Origin: Larus michahellis
Lineage: Eukaryota; Chordata; Aves; Charadriiformes; Laridae
Reading direction: 5' to 3'
DNA length: 64,000 nt
NCBI RefSeq assembly: GCF_964199755.1
Contig: NC_133900.1
Location: forward strand, 15,949,201-16,013,200
Numbering within the stretch: position 1 is the stretch's first letter; each line of letters starts with the position of its first letter. This document shows positions 26,801 to 47,071 of the stretch, in pieces. The translations under genes and the position numbers were made by a program. Under the pieces are notes generated by a model, which searched no databases, was not told where the DNA came from, and saw nothing but the letters and a program-made list of their open reading frames with translations.

Positions 26801-29230
26801 TCAGTACCACAGCATTCCCACCTTCTGATTTAGCAACAGCTAGCTTGGCTGCTGAATTCAGCAGAACAAGTAAAGGGAGCACTAATTTACGTTTTAGGTG
26901 TAGAGATGGCAATAGTGCCCTCCTAACACTCCTCCAAAACACTTCAAAGTAGGCTAATGGCGATGAAGAAAAATGGAGCAGCAAAGATTGGAAGTTTGTC
27001 CCAGACCTGTTTTACAATAAAGCCAGGATCCATGTTCATTCTGTTTCATCCTCTTCCTGCCATTTACCTTAAGACAACCAAAATGATGTACTTTCTGTGA
27101 AAGCAGAAGGACCTATCCCCCAAAGACCACATGCTTTTAACTTTACTAAATAAGCAGAGAAGGATGAGAAAGGGCAACCCCTAGCATCGTATCCTGCCTG
27201 TCCTGTCATAAATTGACCAACTCCGTTAGTAGAAAACGTGGTCACATTTGTCTGTTGTAGCTTGAATCCACCGGATTACTACAAAGCAGCTTAAAACTTG
27301 CTTGTTTTGACCCCTTGAAGACCAGCCACCGCAGGTCTTATACCTTGGCCCTATTGCCAGGCCTTTTCAGTGGCATGAGCAGCAGTATAAAGAAAAAGCA
27401 AATAAACGCCTCTGGCCATTGGGTGGTGACCTTGCTACATTACAGCAGGTATCCCGAGATGTTGTAGGGCAGTGCTGTGGCCTTCCTTTATGACAGTATC
27501 ATAGGAACACGCATTAGCTCTGGAGGATTGATATTGCAAGGATCAGCACGAGGACATTTCAATGAGAAAACGAGCAATTCTTTACTCTGATTATGGTGAT
27601 TAATTCTGTTACGTCAGCAGCCTTTGGCACAGACAGTGACAGCAGCAGATTTCATATGAGAAATATCTAATTCGAGAGCCAAGAACCTTAAAGGGGACTT
27701 TTGTGCAGTTAAGTAATTATATTAATAAATGACACACAAACACTATAATTTTATGTATATGCAGAAACACACATACTTTCCTCAATCCTATGTAAGACTT
27801 TGTACTGCTATATACTTGTTTTGTATTTGAAATATCAGCCAAAATAAACTGGCATTGCTGCTGGAACTGACCAGCCACAGATGGACTCAACCGTGGAAGT
27901 TTTTGGACCGCATGAAGTTGAGCAGAAATTCTATCACAAGTGCCAATTTCACAAATAAGTAATCACTATTGAACTGGCAGGCATCCTACTTCCCTCACTT
28001 CGAGTTTGCTTTTGCAAAAGACTAATCAAGACATCTATCAGGTACATAATTTAAGATGGGTAGGCCTTTGCTAGGACATGAAACTGGATGGCCCTAGAGT
28101 TTCAGTTTTTGAAGGGGATTTGGCTTTCAGACAGTGCATTAACTGGTTTCCCCTCTGTTCTGAAGGCAAGCACTGATCAGGTCACGCCCCTCCCTCCAGT
28201 AGCTTCTTCCCTCAGTTGCCATAACCAAGTTGCGGTTTATCAGTTTGGTTTTGTCTTGGATGCATTCCAGCTCATGTCTTTCATGCGTTTGATGCAAGGC
28301 ATTTAGGAGGGAAGTATCAAGGCCAGGTTCCTCAATCCTGTTTTGTTAGGAAATGCTCATTTGGCAATCCTAACATCATTAAAAATTATTCTCAATAGGG
28401 TAGGCTCTGCCAGCATATGACCTTTAGCTGTTAAGAAACAGTAGAGGAAGCACCACAAAAGTAGATAATTCTATAATCAGTTCAGATGTTTGACAGATAA
28501 CAAGATATAGCGCTCTTGCATTCAAGCGTGGCATTTAGAAAGCTGGAGTAACACTTCAGGTGCCTGCCCTTGAATCTTGATCTGTCTGCTGTTAAAATCA
28601 CCAGGCTCAACATTTCCCTACAGGAGAAAACTAAATACTATCACTCAGCTGTGTAGATTGGTAATTAACATGTTGATTTTCAAATTGGAATCACTGTAAA
28701 CACTTCTGCAAGTGTTGCCTCCTCAGCTCAGATGTGCTGATCACCTGCCTTATACCAGCATGTTTGCACAGAACAGTATTTGAACCCTCTATTTTGAGCT
28801 CCCCTGTGTTTTCTTACCGTATCAATTCATATACAGGGGTTGTTTCCTATCAATTTTTTTTCTTTGTAAGGTGTGCGAAGGAAAGAGTTGAAGGCTTAGG
28901 CAAAGAAGAAACCTGTCTCCTTTTGATCTAGGAAGAAATCGTCTTGCAAATTTTAGTAGCAGTGAGGATACACCAACATTTTTATTGCAATAGAATTTTT
29001 GATTATCTGGGGTGCACTTGTAATGACTGCATACAGCCCCATAGATTAACATCTAATACTAAAAATGCTGGAGAAGTAATGCTCAAGTACATAGAGAACT
29101 ACATTGATCTGCCTTACCTAAGTAAACAAGGAAGTTATCTTGGGGTCAATTTACACTTTGTACACAACCTGCTTTTCAACTATTCAAGGAGATCAATACT
29201 TATGCCAATTCATTAGAGAATGCAGTTTAC
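17876..29230. other. intergenic, downstream of ZNF330
   Basis: No gene recognised. A CpG-enriched patch at about 19,080-19,400 carries overlapping frames of 171 (plus) and 144 (minus) codons without known domains. A G-rich patch on the plus strand at 23,040-23,500 keeps all three minus frames open through composition. A short GC hairpin with a repeated GAGCCTTAAGC lies at 21,263-21,300. Confidence 0.65.
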
Positions 29231-29231
29231 T

Positions 29232-29237
29232 TTTATT
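29232..29237 (-). terminator. possible distal ZNF330 polyadenylation signal
   Basis: A second AATAAA on the minus strand lies about 440 bases after the stop. Use is unproven; the proximal signal looks sufficient. Confidence 0.35.
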
Positions 29238-29534
29238 GTGAAGAACAAAAAAAAATGCAGTCACCAACCCACCACTACATTAATTTTATGAAATCAGTTA
29301 AAAAAATTATTGTAAAAAATAATTTTTGACGAGCAAATGGAAACAAGTTGTACAGCCCTTCTATATTCTTGTATTAATAGGGGGAAATGGCATTGAACCA
29401 TTATACTTAGTAACTCAAGGACAAAACCACTGTAGTTGCTTAGGGCAATAAAAATATTCCTGTTTTCTCCCCCAGTCTCAAACCCAATATTGGTTGATAC
29501 TTTAAAAAAAAAAACCAAACAAACCCTCTCACCT

Positions 29535-29678
29535 GGAGTTACTGCAGAAGTCCCACACTCTTTATTCTAACTTTGATATATAAGTACCTGATAGAGCTAT
29601 CCAACTGGCACGCACACAACTCAACTGAAGCACTGCTTGGCTCCTTCCAAGTGTTTTTAGCCTGCCAGCACACTAAGC
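29535..29678 (-). other. ZNF330: ZNF330 3' UTR, shortest form
   Basis: This is the stretch from the stop codon to the inferred cleavage zone. The end is inferred from the AATAAA at 29566-29561 and is approximate. Longer forms could use further AATAAA copies at 29237-29232 and about 28986-28981. Confidence 0.7.
29561..29566 (-). terminator. ZNF330 polyadenylation signal AATAAA
   Basis: AATAAA on the minus strand lies about 115 bases after the stop codon. About 40 bases further on is a GGTTTGTTTGG plus T-run element (29500-29525), which has the form of a GU/U-rich downstream element. Signal and spacing fit a normal cleavage site near 29,540. Confidence 0.75.
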
Positions 29679-39534
<9,856 letters not shown>

Positions 39535-39541
39535 TCACTAT

Positions 39542-42500
39542 CTGGGGGGGAAAAGAATAGGTATGTAATGAACGCACACACATCTTTGTTTGTAAATACA
39601 TGGATACATGACACATGCAGCACTAAAACTGGATCTTGGAGTTCCCATGTTAATTGTGCTTCATCTCCATTCATTTCCTTTTCTGAAAGTTTCGTTTCAA
39701 ATGTAGAATAAGGAGACAGTCCCTTAGGAAGAATCATGTGATGAATCATGAAGAATCTTGTGATCTGGAAAGGACTTTGCTGTCTTAAACTTTACGCTTA
39801 ACTATCTTTGAAGTGTTTTGCCTTAAAAAAAAAAAAAAAAACCAACAAACAAACCCAAACCCGCTATGTTTATTAAGTTTATTTGTGATGGGCCTCTCTG
39901 ATTTTGGTTTGCTTGTCTATTTAATCAGGACAATATTTGTCTCGCTTTCTCTTTTGCTTCTCTCCTCATGCTCACTAACTACTTCAGTCACTCAAAACGC
40001 ATTTTTCAGGTAAGCAAATTGTGGTGTACTGCAAAAATGCAAATTTCACACTTCATGAAGGCTTAGAAAACAAAATGTCATTATATAGATTTTAGAGCTA
40101 GGAAAAGGGTATGTTTGTAGTGCTTATTTATCATTCTAGCACATTAGCAATAATGAAGAGATAAAAATGCATTGCTCTGAAGATGCCACTGTTTTCCAAG
40201 AGGGTTTACACTAATTTAATTCCATCTGGTTCAACGCATGGGTCTATTTTAACATTCAAGGAGGGAACCAATGCAATACAGTGGTGAGACCATCAGGCAA
40301 TCAATCAGACCACTGTTCTCTTGTCATCTCTACAATGAACGGTGCAGTACTCACGTATGCTTAGTTTACTCTGTGTTTATAATAAATTAGGCAAGTACTA
40401 TCTCGACTTCATGAAATGAACAACTGAGAGATTAAAGGTGTGGCCTGATGTTAGAATTTCTCTTGTCAACACAGGCACTCAAGATAGACACCCTTCCTTA
40501 TGCTCCATCTTTATCATCCCCCCATTTCTGCTGATGTAACTGTTGTTGGTGTCACATTCTAAACCAGATACAGGTTAAAACCAAAACCAAAAAAACCCAA
40601 CCCAACAAGCACCGCCAAGACTCAGATTAGCACAATCTGATGGGGGAAGACAGCGAAAGGGGCAGCAGGGGTATGTGCTTAGCAAGCATGGGAATAAGAA
40701 AAAAGCTAAGGAAGAGGCAAGGATCTCTCCACTACAAAAAAAATGCTTTATTGAACATAGTTCTAAAAAAACCACTCCCTAGTCTATGGACCAGACAGAC
40801 AAGCTTCTTCGAGCTGTAGCTACCAAACCATACTTCCTTGCAGATGGCAAGATGGGTGAATTTTTGGAAGTGTTTAGCACTTATTTTGGTACCTCACGAC
40901 AGTGCTTCCATTTTGAAAATCTGGCCTCTCTAGCAAGTTTCCCCAAGATATACTGCACTGTACAACTAACCCACAGTTCTTTTAGCTAAAAGTACATCTA
41001 ACAGTGCTCCTTGCTCTGCCTCTGATTTCCCAAACTGCAGATTCAAGCCATTGACAACTGACACTCAAGTGTCATCTTAAAATCTCAATCCCCACTTACG
41101 GAATTTGAAGAAAATCACTGCAGACTTGGGGCTTGGCAGAAACCAGCCCACATGATGGGACAGCTCTGCCCAAGCAAGGTTCTGCTGGTTCCAGTAGGTC
41201 TATGTGTGGCTACTGGGGCCACTGGCCAGAGGAAATGGGAGGTACCTGCTCTCCCCAGCCTCATCCCTAACTCCAAGCAGACATGTAGACATGCGTGCTG
41301 GCATCTGTAAGGTGAGCTGCGGCATCAACAGGCAGTGAATTGTAGCAGCTTAAGATTGAAAGAAAGATTAGTATTTTTGTTCAAAAGGTCTTATAAAATA
41401 AGCCCAACAATCCTAACTTTCCCAATGAAATATATTGTCCTGACCAAATACTAAAATTTGTTTTTGATAGCACACATAAATCAGTTTGCTCATCCTGTAG
41501 CATTTTGCACCATGTTTAAATTGTATTAGTGTCATATTTTGTAGTCAAAATTGTATTGCTGAGCTGCCTGCTGGCAACTGTCATTATTTTACAGCGTGAC
41601 ATTTTTGACACTGGGAGTCCAATATGAGGTTGCACACTAATTTTCAAACTGCTCAAATGCCAATTTAACAACAGAATCTAATGGTTAGTATTATACCTTG
41701 ACGACTTCACATTACCTCATAATTGAAAACACCAAAATGACAAACTGTTTTCATGAAAAACACTGTCGCAATGACTACTGAGGACACAGATTATGAGAAA
41801 TCTTTAAGATGGTAGTTTTTAGAAGGTTGCACTAAAGTCAATAACTAAACTGCAATGTCAGGTTCTCTTAACAAAGCTATCAAGTCATCAGGCTTTCAAA
41901 CATCATCCAATAAATAACAACATCCTATACATCAATATTCTATCACTTTCTCCTTCTGAGCTTCCATTAAAGATGTTTGTTGTCTTTGCCCCGAGTCCTA
42001 AATGTTTAGGGAATTGACCATCTTTTTATTTTCTGACTAGAGCTTAATAGTGTTATGGTGCCAGAAATTATTATAGTAAAAACTTTGTTTACCTGCAATT
42101 CCTTTCAAATCAGAGTATCGCACCTCTAAAGGTACTAATCAGTACTTCAAATGCCTCTGCAGTATGTTCTACCTCCGCTTTTAGCAACGCTTCTGTAATC
42201 TGAGGCTGATGGATGACCCAAAATTGTATTTAGGCACTACAACACCGTTCAGACAGGAAAGACCCAGAGGAATCTGTATGCAGTTCAGCTCCCCTGCAGG
42301 TGCATGGCTAAGAAAAGTGCCTCTGGAGAACCTAAAACAACAGGTCCAGTTACCAAAGAAATGCCTACAGTGAGCTACTCGCTTAAGACCCACCTGCTGG
42401 AAAGACAGTGTGAACCTTTTGCTTAAACAGAGTCTTTTTGCTGAAGGCAGAGACTTACGGCCATGCTAGCACCCTCCTTTTCATCTATGATGCTGTTGTA

Positions 42501-43869
42501 AGAGAAATTCCCCAGGACACAGTAGGTCCATGCCCGGTTCCCTCCTCAGCCCCAGAAAGTATGACCCTGCTGCCCTACAGAGCATCTGAACTCCAAAACT
42601 GCGAGCAGCTCTGTGTGAGGGGCTTTTCACCATCTGAAGTTTTCTACTTTGGAGCAAATTGCCCCAGAGTGACTGGGTCAGAGCAGCAGCAGCAGTGAGT
42701 GTGACTCTCCAGGTTAATGGTTGATACTGTGGCAAAGAAAGCAGAGTTCAGACATCGGGAGGCTGTGTAGAGGTAAGCAGTAGTTCAAAGGAAAAGTCCC
42801 AAAATGTGTTGTGTGCATACTGTAAGTTTCACCTACTGTTCCTCACTTTCTGCATTATTTGCTAAGGTAAATACACGCAAGGACAGGAGAGTTCCCACCA
42901 CAGCTCCAAAGGTTCCTTGTGTATTTTACCTGATGGTTGTGCTATATAAAATACATAAACAATATCTGGCATCTAAATTCGTACCATGCCAATATCTTTT
43001 TTCCCCCCCCTTGAAGCTTGTCCTTGATGAGTTCCCAAAGACACACACTAAGTTTTGCAGCAGACAGGAAAGCAGATTGCAACAGCAGATTTCTGGATCT
43101 TCTGTGCTGAGCACGACATTCCCTTGCGTCATATTATCTTGTCTTATGTGATATGCTAAGCACCCTGCTGTCACAAGTATAATGAACAGCTGTAACAAGC
43201 CATTCATTTGGGGGGCAGGGGAACTGTCGGGTTATTCTTGTCATGCCGAGCAAATACTAACACCCAAAAGAGGCTTTCCGTATTTTTAAGACTTCTTGTA
43301 CTTGACCACCAAATAGCTTCTAGCTTACGCATATTCATCTCAAGAGGAATCGGTGTAAATTTGCTGGGTCACATCTGATTTCATTCAGAATTCAACATGA
43401 TCTCTTTTACCACTTTGCAAGCATTAGACAAGATTACAATATTAAAGAAAAAGCTGTATTAGCTGTATTTCATACTTATATCTCTCCAGACCATGATTCC
43501 TCCTAATAATTAAACAATTTTCAAAGCAACGTGATTTCAATAACTTAGTCCCTCTTTCAGTGACAAGGTGGTGAAATACTCTGCGACTGCTGCGCTGATG
43601 AGGGCACAGATGCCCAGAGGTTTCCTCAGGCACGTCCCTGACTGAATCCCTCCTCTGGAAACGCACCTCGTCTCTGCCGGTAACGGCTGAGGCCCGGCCG
43701 GTAACGGCTGGTCCCGCCGGTAACGGCTGCCGAGCGTGAGGCCGACGCTCCCTCACGACCGGGTTCAGGCCTGTTCCGTGAAAGGCCCATAGCAGATCAG
43801 CTTTTGGAAAAACACGCGTATGGCGGATTTTCAGCTTTCGCTATTTTACCTTATTTCTAGCATTTTTAC
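39542..43869 (-). other. ZNF330: ZNF330 intron 1 (inferred)
   Basis: About 4.3 kb between the inferred non-coding exon and the exon with the start codon. It holds an A17 run at 39825-39841 and the triple 14-base repeat near its 5' end. No coding exon was recognised; short open frames at 40.8, 42.2-42.7 and 42.8-43.2 kb look random. Confidence 0.5.
43676..43729. repeat. three exact copies of GCCGGTAACGGCTG
   Basis: Identical 14-base copies lie at 43676-43689, 43697-43710 and 43716-43729 (periods 21 and 19). Each holds TAACGG, the Myb-family consensus, and GCCG-GTAA-CGGC, a perfect 4-bp stem with a GNRA-type loop if transcribed on the plus strand. They sit at the gene-side edge of the promoter island, probably in ZNF330 intron 1. 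Confidence 0.85.
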
Positions 43870-44100
43870 CTGGCGGCCGCCGCCCGCCCACCCACCCCCC
43901 AAACCGTGTCGCAACGCGTTTCCAACCTGTCCCGCCGCGCTCCGCGTTTCTCGGCACTTATCTCTGAGGAAGCCAGCGACCGCTGTCGGTTGCCCAGACG
44001 GAGGAGCCGCGGGGGTGGCCCGGGCCCGGGCCGGGGCCGCCCCTCAGCGCCCCCCGCGCCCACCTGCCTCCCGCGGCCCTGCGGAAGCCGGAAGCGGCGC
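43870..44100 (-). other. ZNF330: probable non-coding first exon of ZNF330 (5' end approximate)
   Basis: A first exon must exist because the start codon lies just inside an exon with a proper acceptor. On the minus strand the CpG island offers a good donor, GCCAG followed by GTAAAA, with the exon ending at 43870. A weaker alternative, GGCAG followed by GTGGGC, would end it at 44064. The transcription start is a guess. Confidence 0.45.
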
Positions 44101-44328
44101 GGTGCGCTGCCCGCCCGGCCCCGCGCGGCGCGGCGGGAAGGTTCCGAGGGCGGCCGTTTGACGGGCTGGTCTCCTCAGGTCGCCGTCCACCTCAAACCTC
44201 CGGCGGGCAGCCGCCCTCTCCCGTCCTGCCTGTCCCGTCCTGGCGGTGAGAAGCGCCGCACGTCCGGCAGGCAGCCCGGGGGTGAGGGGAGGCCGAAGGG
44301 GCAGAGCGGGAAGTAAGCAGGGATGGGG

Positions 44329-44755
44329 CTGAACATGAGCCAGGTGGCCAAGAAGGCCAACAGCATCCTGCCTAAACGTTAGTCTGGAGAAAAGGAGGCT
44401 GAGGGGAGACCTTATCGCTCTCTACAACTACCTGAAAGGAGGTTGTAGAGAGGTGGGGGTCGGTCTCTTCTCTCTAGTAACAAGTGGTAGGACAAGAGGA
44501 AACGGCCTCAAGTTGTGCCAGGGGAGGTTTAGATTGGATATTGGGGAAAGTTTCTTCACCGAAAGGGTTATCAAGCATTGGAACAGGCTGCCCAGGGAAG
44601 TGGTGGAATCGCCATCCCTGGAGGTATTTAAAAGACGGGTAGACATGGTGCTGAGGGACGTGGTTTAGTGGTGGTTTTGGCAGTGTTAGGTTGATTTGAA
44701 AGTGTTAGATGATCTTAAAGGTCCCTTCCAACCTAGACAATTCTGTGATTCTATG
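44329..44755 (+). mobile_element. CR1 LINE 3' fragment, internally deleted
   Basis: The 5' piece (44329-44378, including GGTGGCCAAGAAGGCC) and the main piece (from about 44384, TCTGGAGAAAAGGAGGCTGA) are both CR1 3'-region sequence. The normal stretch between them is missing. The copy continues through the usual GGCTGCCCAGGGAAGTGGT segment and ends in TTCTGTGATTCTATG, the CR1 tail. It is a dead 5'-truncated copy lying against the ZNF330 CpG island. Confidence 0.93.
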
Positions 44756-46977
44756 GGGACTCAGGGAGCCGGGAAGCGCGCTGGGGCTCTGTCTGACGGG
44801 AGTCGGGGAGAGAAGCGAGTGCCAAAATAGCAAATCTGCATTTTGTCCTCACAGAATTGCAATGTCCATGGGTTGGATGTCAAGCGGCTGGGAAGGGCAC
44901 AATTTCCACTCTGCAGGGAAAGGTGTTGCCGGAGTTTGGGAAGGAGACATCATAACAAATGGTAAATACATAGATACTAAAGACAGCACTCTTTAGCAAG
45001 AGTAGTTAGCACCTGTGTCTTGTGTGCTACTAAGCACTTGGTGTTAGAACACAAACTGCATTTGCATGCAGTTTCATCTTTGATTAAAAAAAACCCAAAA
45101 CCACCATAACTGTTATCGTCCCAGGAATGCCTGTGTCCTGAAGAGAATGAGAGAATTACAAAAAAAAAAAAAAATCCCCAAAATTCCCTTTTGGTGTTAT
45201 TTTGGGGGTCCTAATTAATGTAATCTTTCTCCTTACTTAAAATACACTGTTGGTTTCACTGTATTTGGGAAATCATTGAAAAAGTTTTTATGTTTTGCAT
45301 GGATGTTACTGTTCAGTGGTTGTTCCATACTCAAATTTGGTTTGCTGTCATAGTGATTGCCCCACGACTTTCACCTGACAGAGACCAAATGTTAGGGCAT
45401 AGTAATTGCAACAAATAGTTGTGATTGTAGTTCATATGGGTTAGCACCTGAAGAGTTATCTCTGAAATCTTTCATCAGTGGCTCCATCTGTTCTCAAAAC
45501 AGTGTTTAATCTTAATGGTAGGAATACAATGTAGCTTAAAAGGGGAAATATTATCTGTACCATAAAAAAAACCCTGTACACAGCTCTATCTCACCTGAGT
45601 TTATGCAAGTTGTACTTTGTCACAGATCAACTTGCCTTTCGGAAGGAGAATTCAGTCTGTTCCTCAGCAATTTCTGCTCATTTCCCAACTCAGCCACCTA
45701 GAGGTCTGTAACCTAGCAGTGCTTGCCTGAGTTCTGCAAGAGCTGTGAGCTCTGGAGCGTGGTTTGGTTGGCACTCGTGAAAGACACTACATAGGGCGTG
45801 AAGGAGTATGAAGTATGCGGTGAAGACAGCTGTATGGACTTGCTGGTCTGTTTTCTTTGTATGTGCGATGCGTCCTTGCTTAACTCCTCATAAATGGCAT
45901 ACAACATAAGTAGAAACATAAGCATGTCTTTGATTCATTTTAATATCAAAAGTTCTTTCTACAAGCATATTTATTGCTCTTGTGCATATTGCCTAGAAAA
46001 CCCTCTGTGAAAATCATTAGATGATGTATCGTATAGATATTTAAATGAAGATGAATGCAAGGATCACAAAGTAGTTACATTCCTGTGTATTTCATAGTCT
46101 TTTGCCTCAGAAGTGTTTGATACATATTTCATATAAATAAGTCCTAGGGCACTGTTTTATTTCTTGTGTGCTTTGATCATCCATTCACTCAGGTGAGGTG
46201 GTTGTATTGCTTCTTGTTGTACTTGATCATGCACTTCTTACTGAAGTTGGCTGCTACTTAAGGAATGTGAGTTTGGCTTAATGGGAGAGGCAGGTATTCG
46301 CTGGCCACTATTGCTCTTCCAGGAAAACTCTGGTAACTTTTGGGAGGCCAGGGTTGTATCTCCCACAACAAATTGTGTGCTTGTCATGCTTTTCCTTCAA
46401 GATGTAATCTTCACACGAGATTAATGGGACACACAGAAAACGGCATTATTGTTTAAGACAAAAATTCGTGATAAGTTCATTAGTTAAGCACTGGTCATTT
46501 CTCCATTGTAAGAAAGCATGTGGAGACGTAATTTTTAACTATTGTCAGTAGCTGTGGCTGCATGCTATTTAACAACTTAAGTAGAAAATATGATCTTTTT
46601 TGAGACCTTAGAGCTTTTTTGTGCCATTCTCACTTTTCTTAATGAATGCAATTAATCATTAATATTCTTTTATTCTGGTTGTGACCATTCTAGTCTTTTT
46701 TAGGCAGCCATGAATGCAAGAACACAGTGAGAATAAGTGATATAGCATTGGAAAAAAATGTGAACAGAATGCTTTCATCTATTTTAGAGTAATTATCCTA
46801 GTCAGCTAATCTACTTTAATGAATGAATGGAACTGTTGAAGAAAGAACTCATATATATACATGGCAATTTCATTTGAATGGGCATTTTTACATAAACAAA
46901 CGCGTATGAAAAAGAGGGAAAAATCTAGAAAAAACCCAAGATTTTTATCTTAGCCTCACTTAAATGGCTTTTAAGCA

Positions 46978-47014
46978 GTTATTTTATTTTTATTTTATTT
47001 TTATTTTATTTTAT
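46978..47014. repeat. (ATTTT)n pentanucleotide repeat, imperfect
   Basis: Alternating ATTTT and ATTTTT units, about seven in all, lie 40-90 bases left of the CTCF-like motif at 47058. Confidence 0.88.
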
Positions 47015-47057
47015 CTTGTGAAACTGTTATCTGCCTTGATTATGTTCCAGAAACCAC

Positions 47058-47071
47058 CCTCTAGATGGCAG
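47058..47071 (+). promoter_or_regulatory. CTCF-like motif upstream of ZNF330
   Basis: CCTCTAGATGGCAG agrees with the CTCF core CCASYAGRKGGCRS at 13 of 14 positions, about 2.7 kb beyond the ZNF330 promoter island. It has the same orientation as the weaker site at 32590, so the two are not convergent. Confidence 0.45.

Larger units (their letters stand above)
43640..44320. promoter_or_regulatory. CpG island, inferred ZNF330 promoter
   Basis: The stretch is GC-rich with dense CpG, while both flanks are AT-rich. It lies about 4 kb upstream of the ZNF330 start codon. On the plus strand it contains GGCGGGAA (E2F-type, 44132-44139) and two abutting CGGAAG cores (ETS/GABP-type, 44082-44094). No TATA box is obvious, as is usual for a housekeeping promoter. 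A CR1 fragment begins right at its right edge. The translated frames here are compositional artefacts. Confidence 0.75.

Noticed and set aside
1-29000. IL15 coding exons
   Set aside because: No open frame matches the cytokine, and I could not find a spliced first coding exon. Position alone is not enough.
29500-29525. Poly(A) tail of a retroposed gene copy
   Set aside because: The A run lies just beyond the ZNF330 cleavage zone and is better explained as its U-rich downstream element on the minus strand; no retrocopy body lies beside it.
43820-44316. Open frames of 113 and 136 codons in the promoter CpG island
   Set aside because: Overlapping frames rich in Pro/Arg/Gly are typical of CpG islands; no conserved protein seen.
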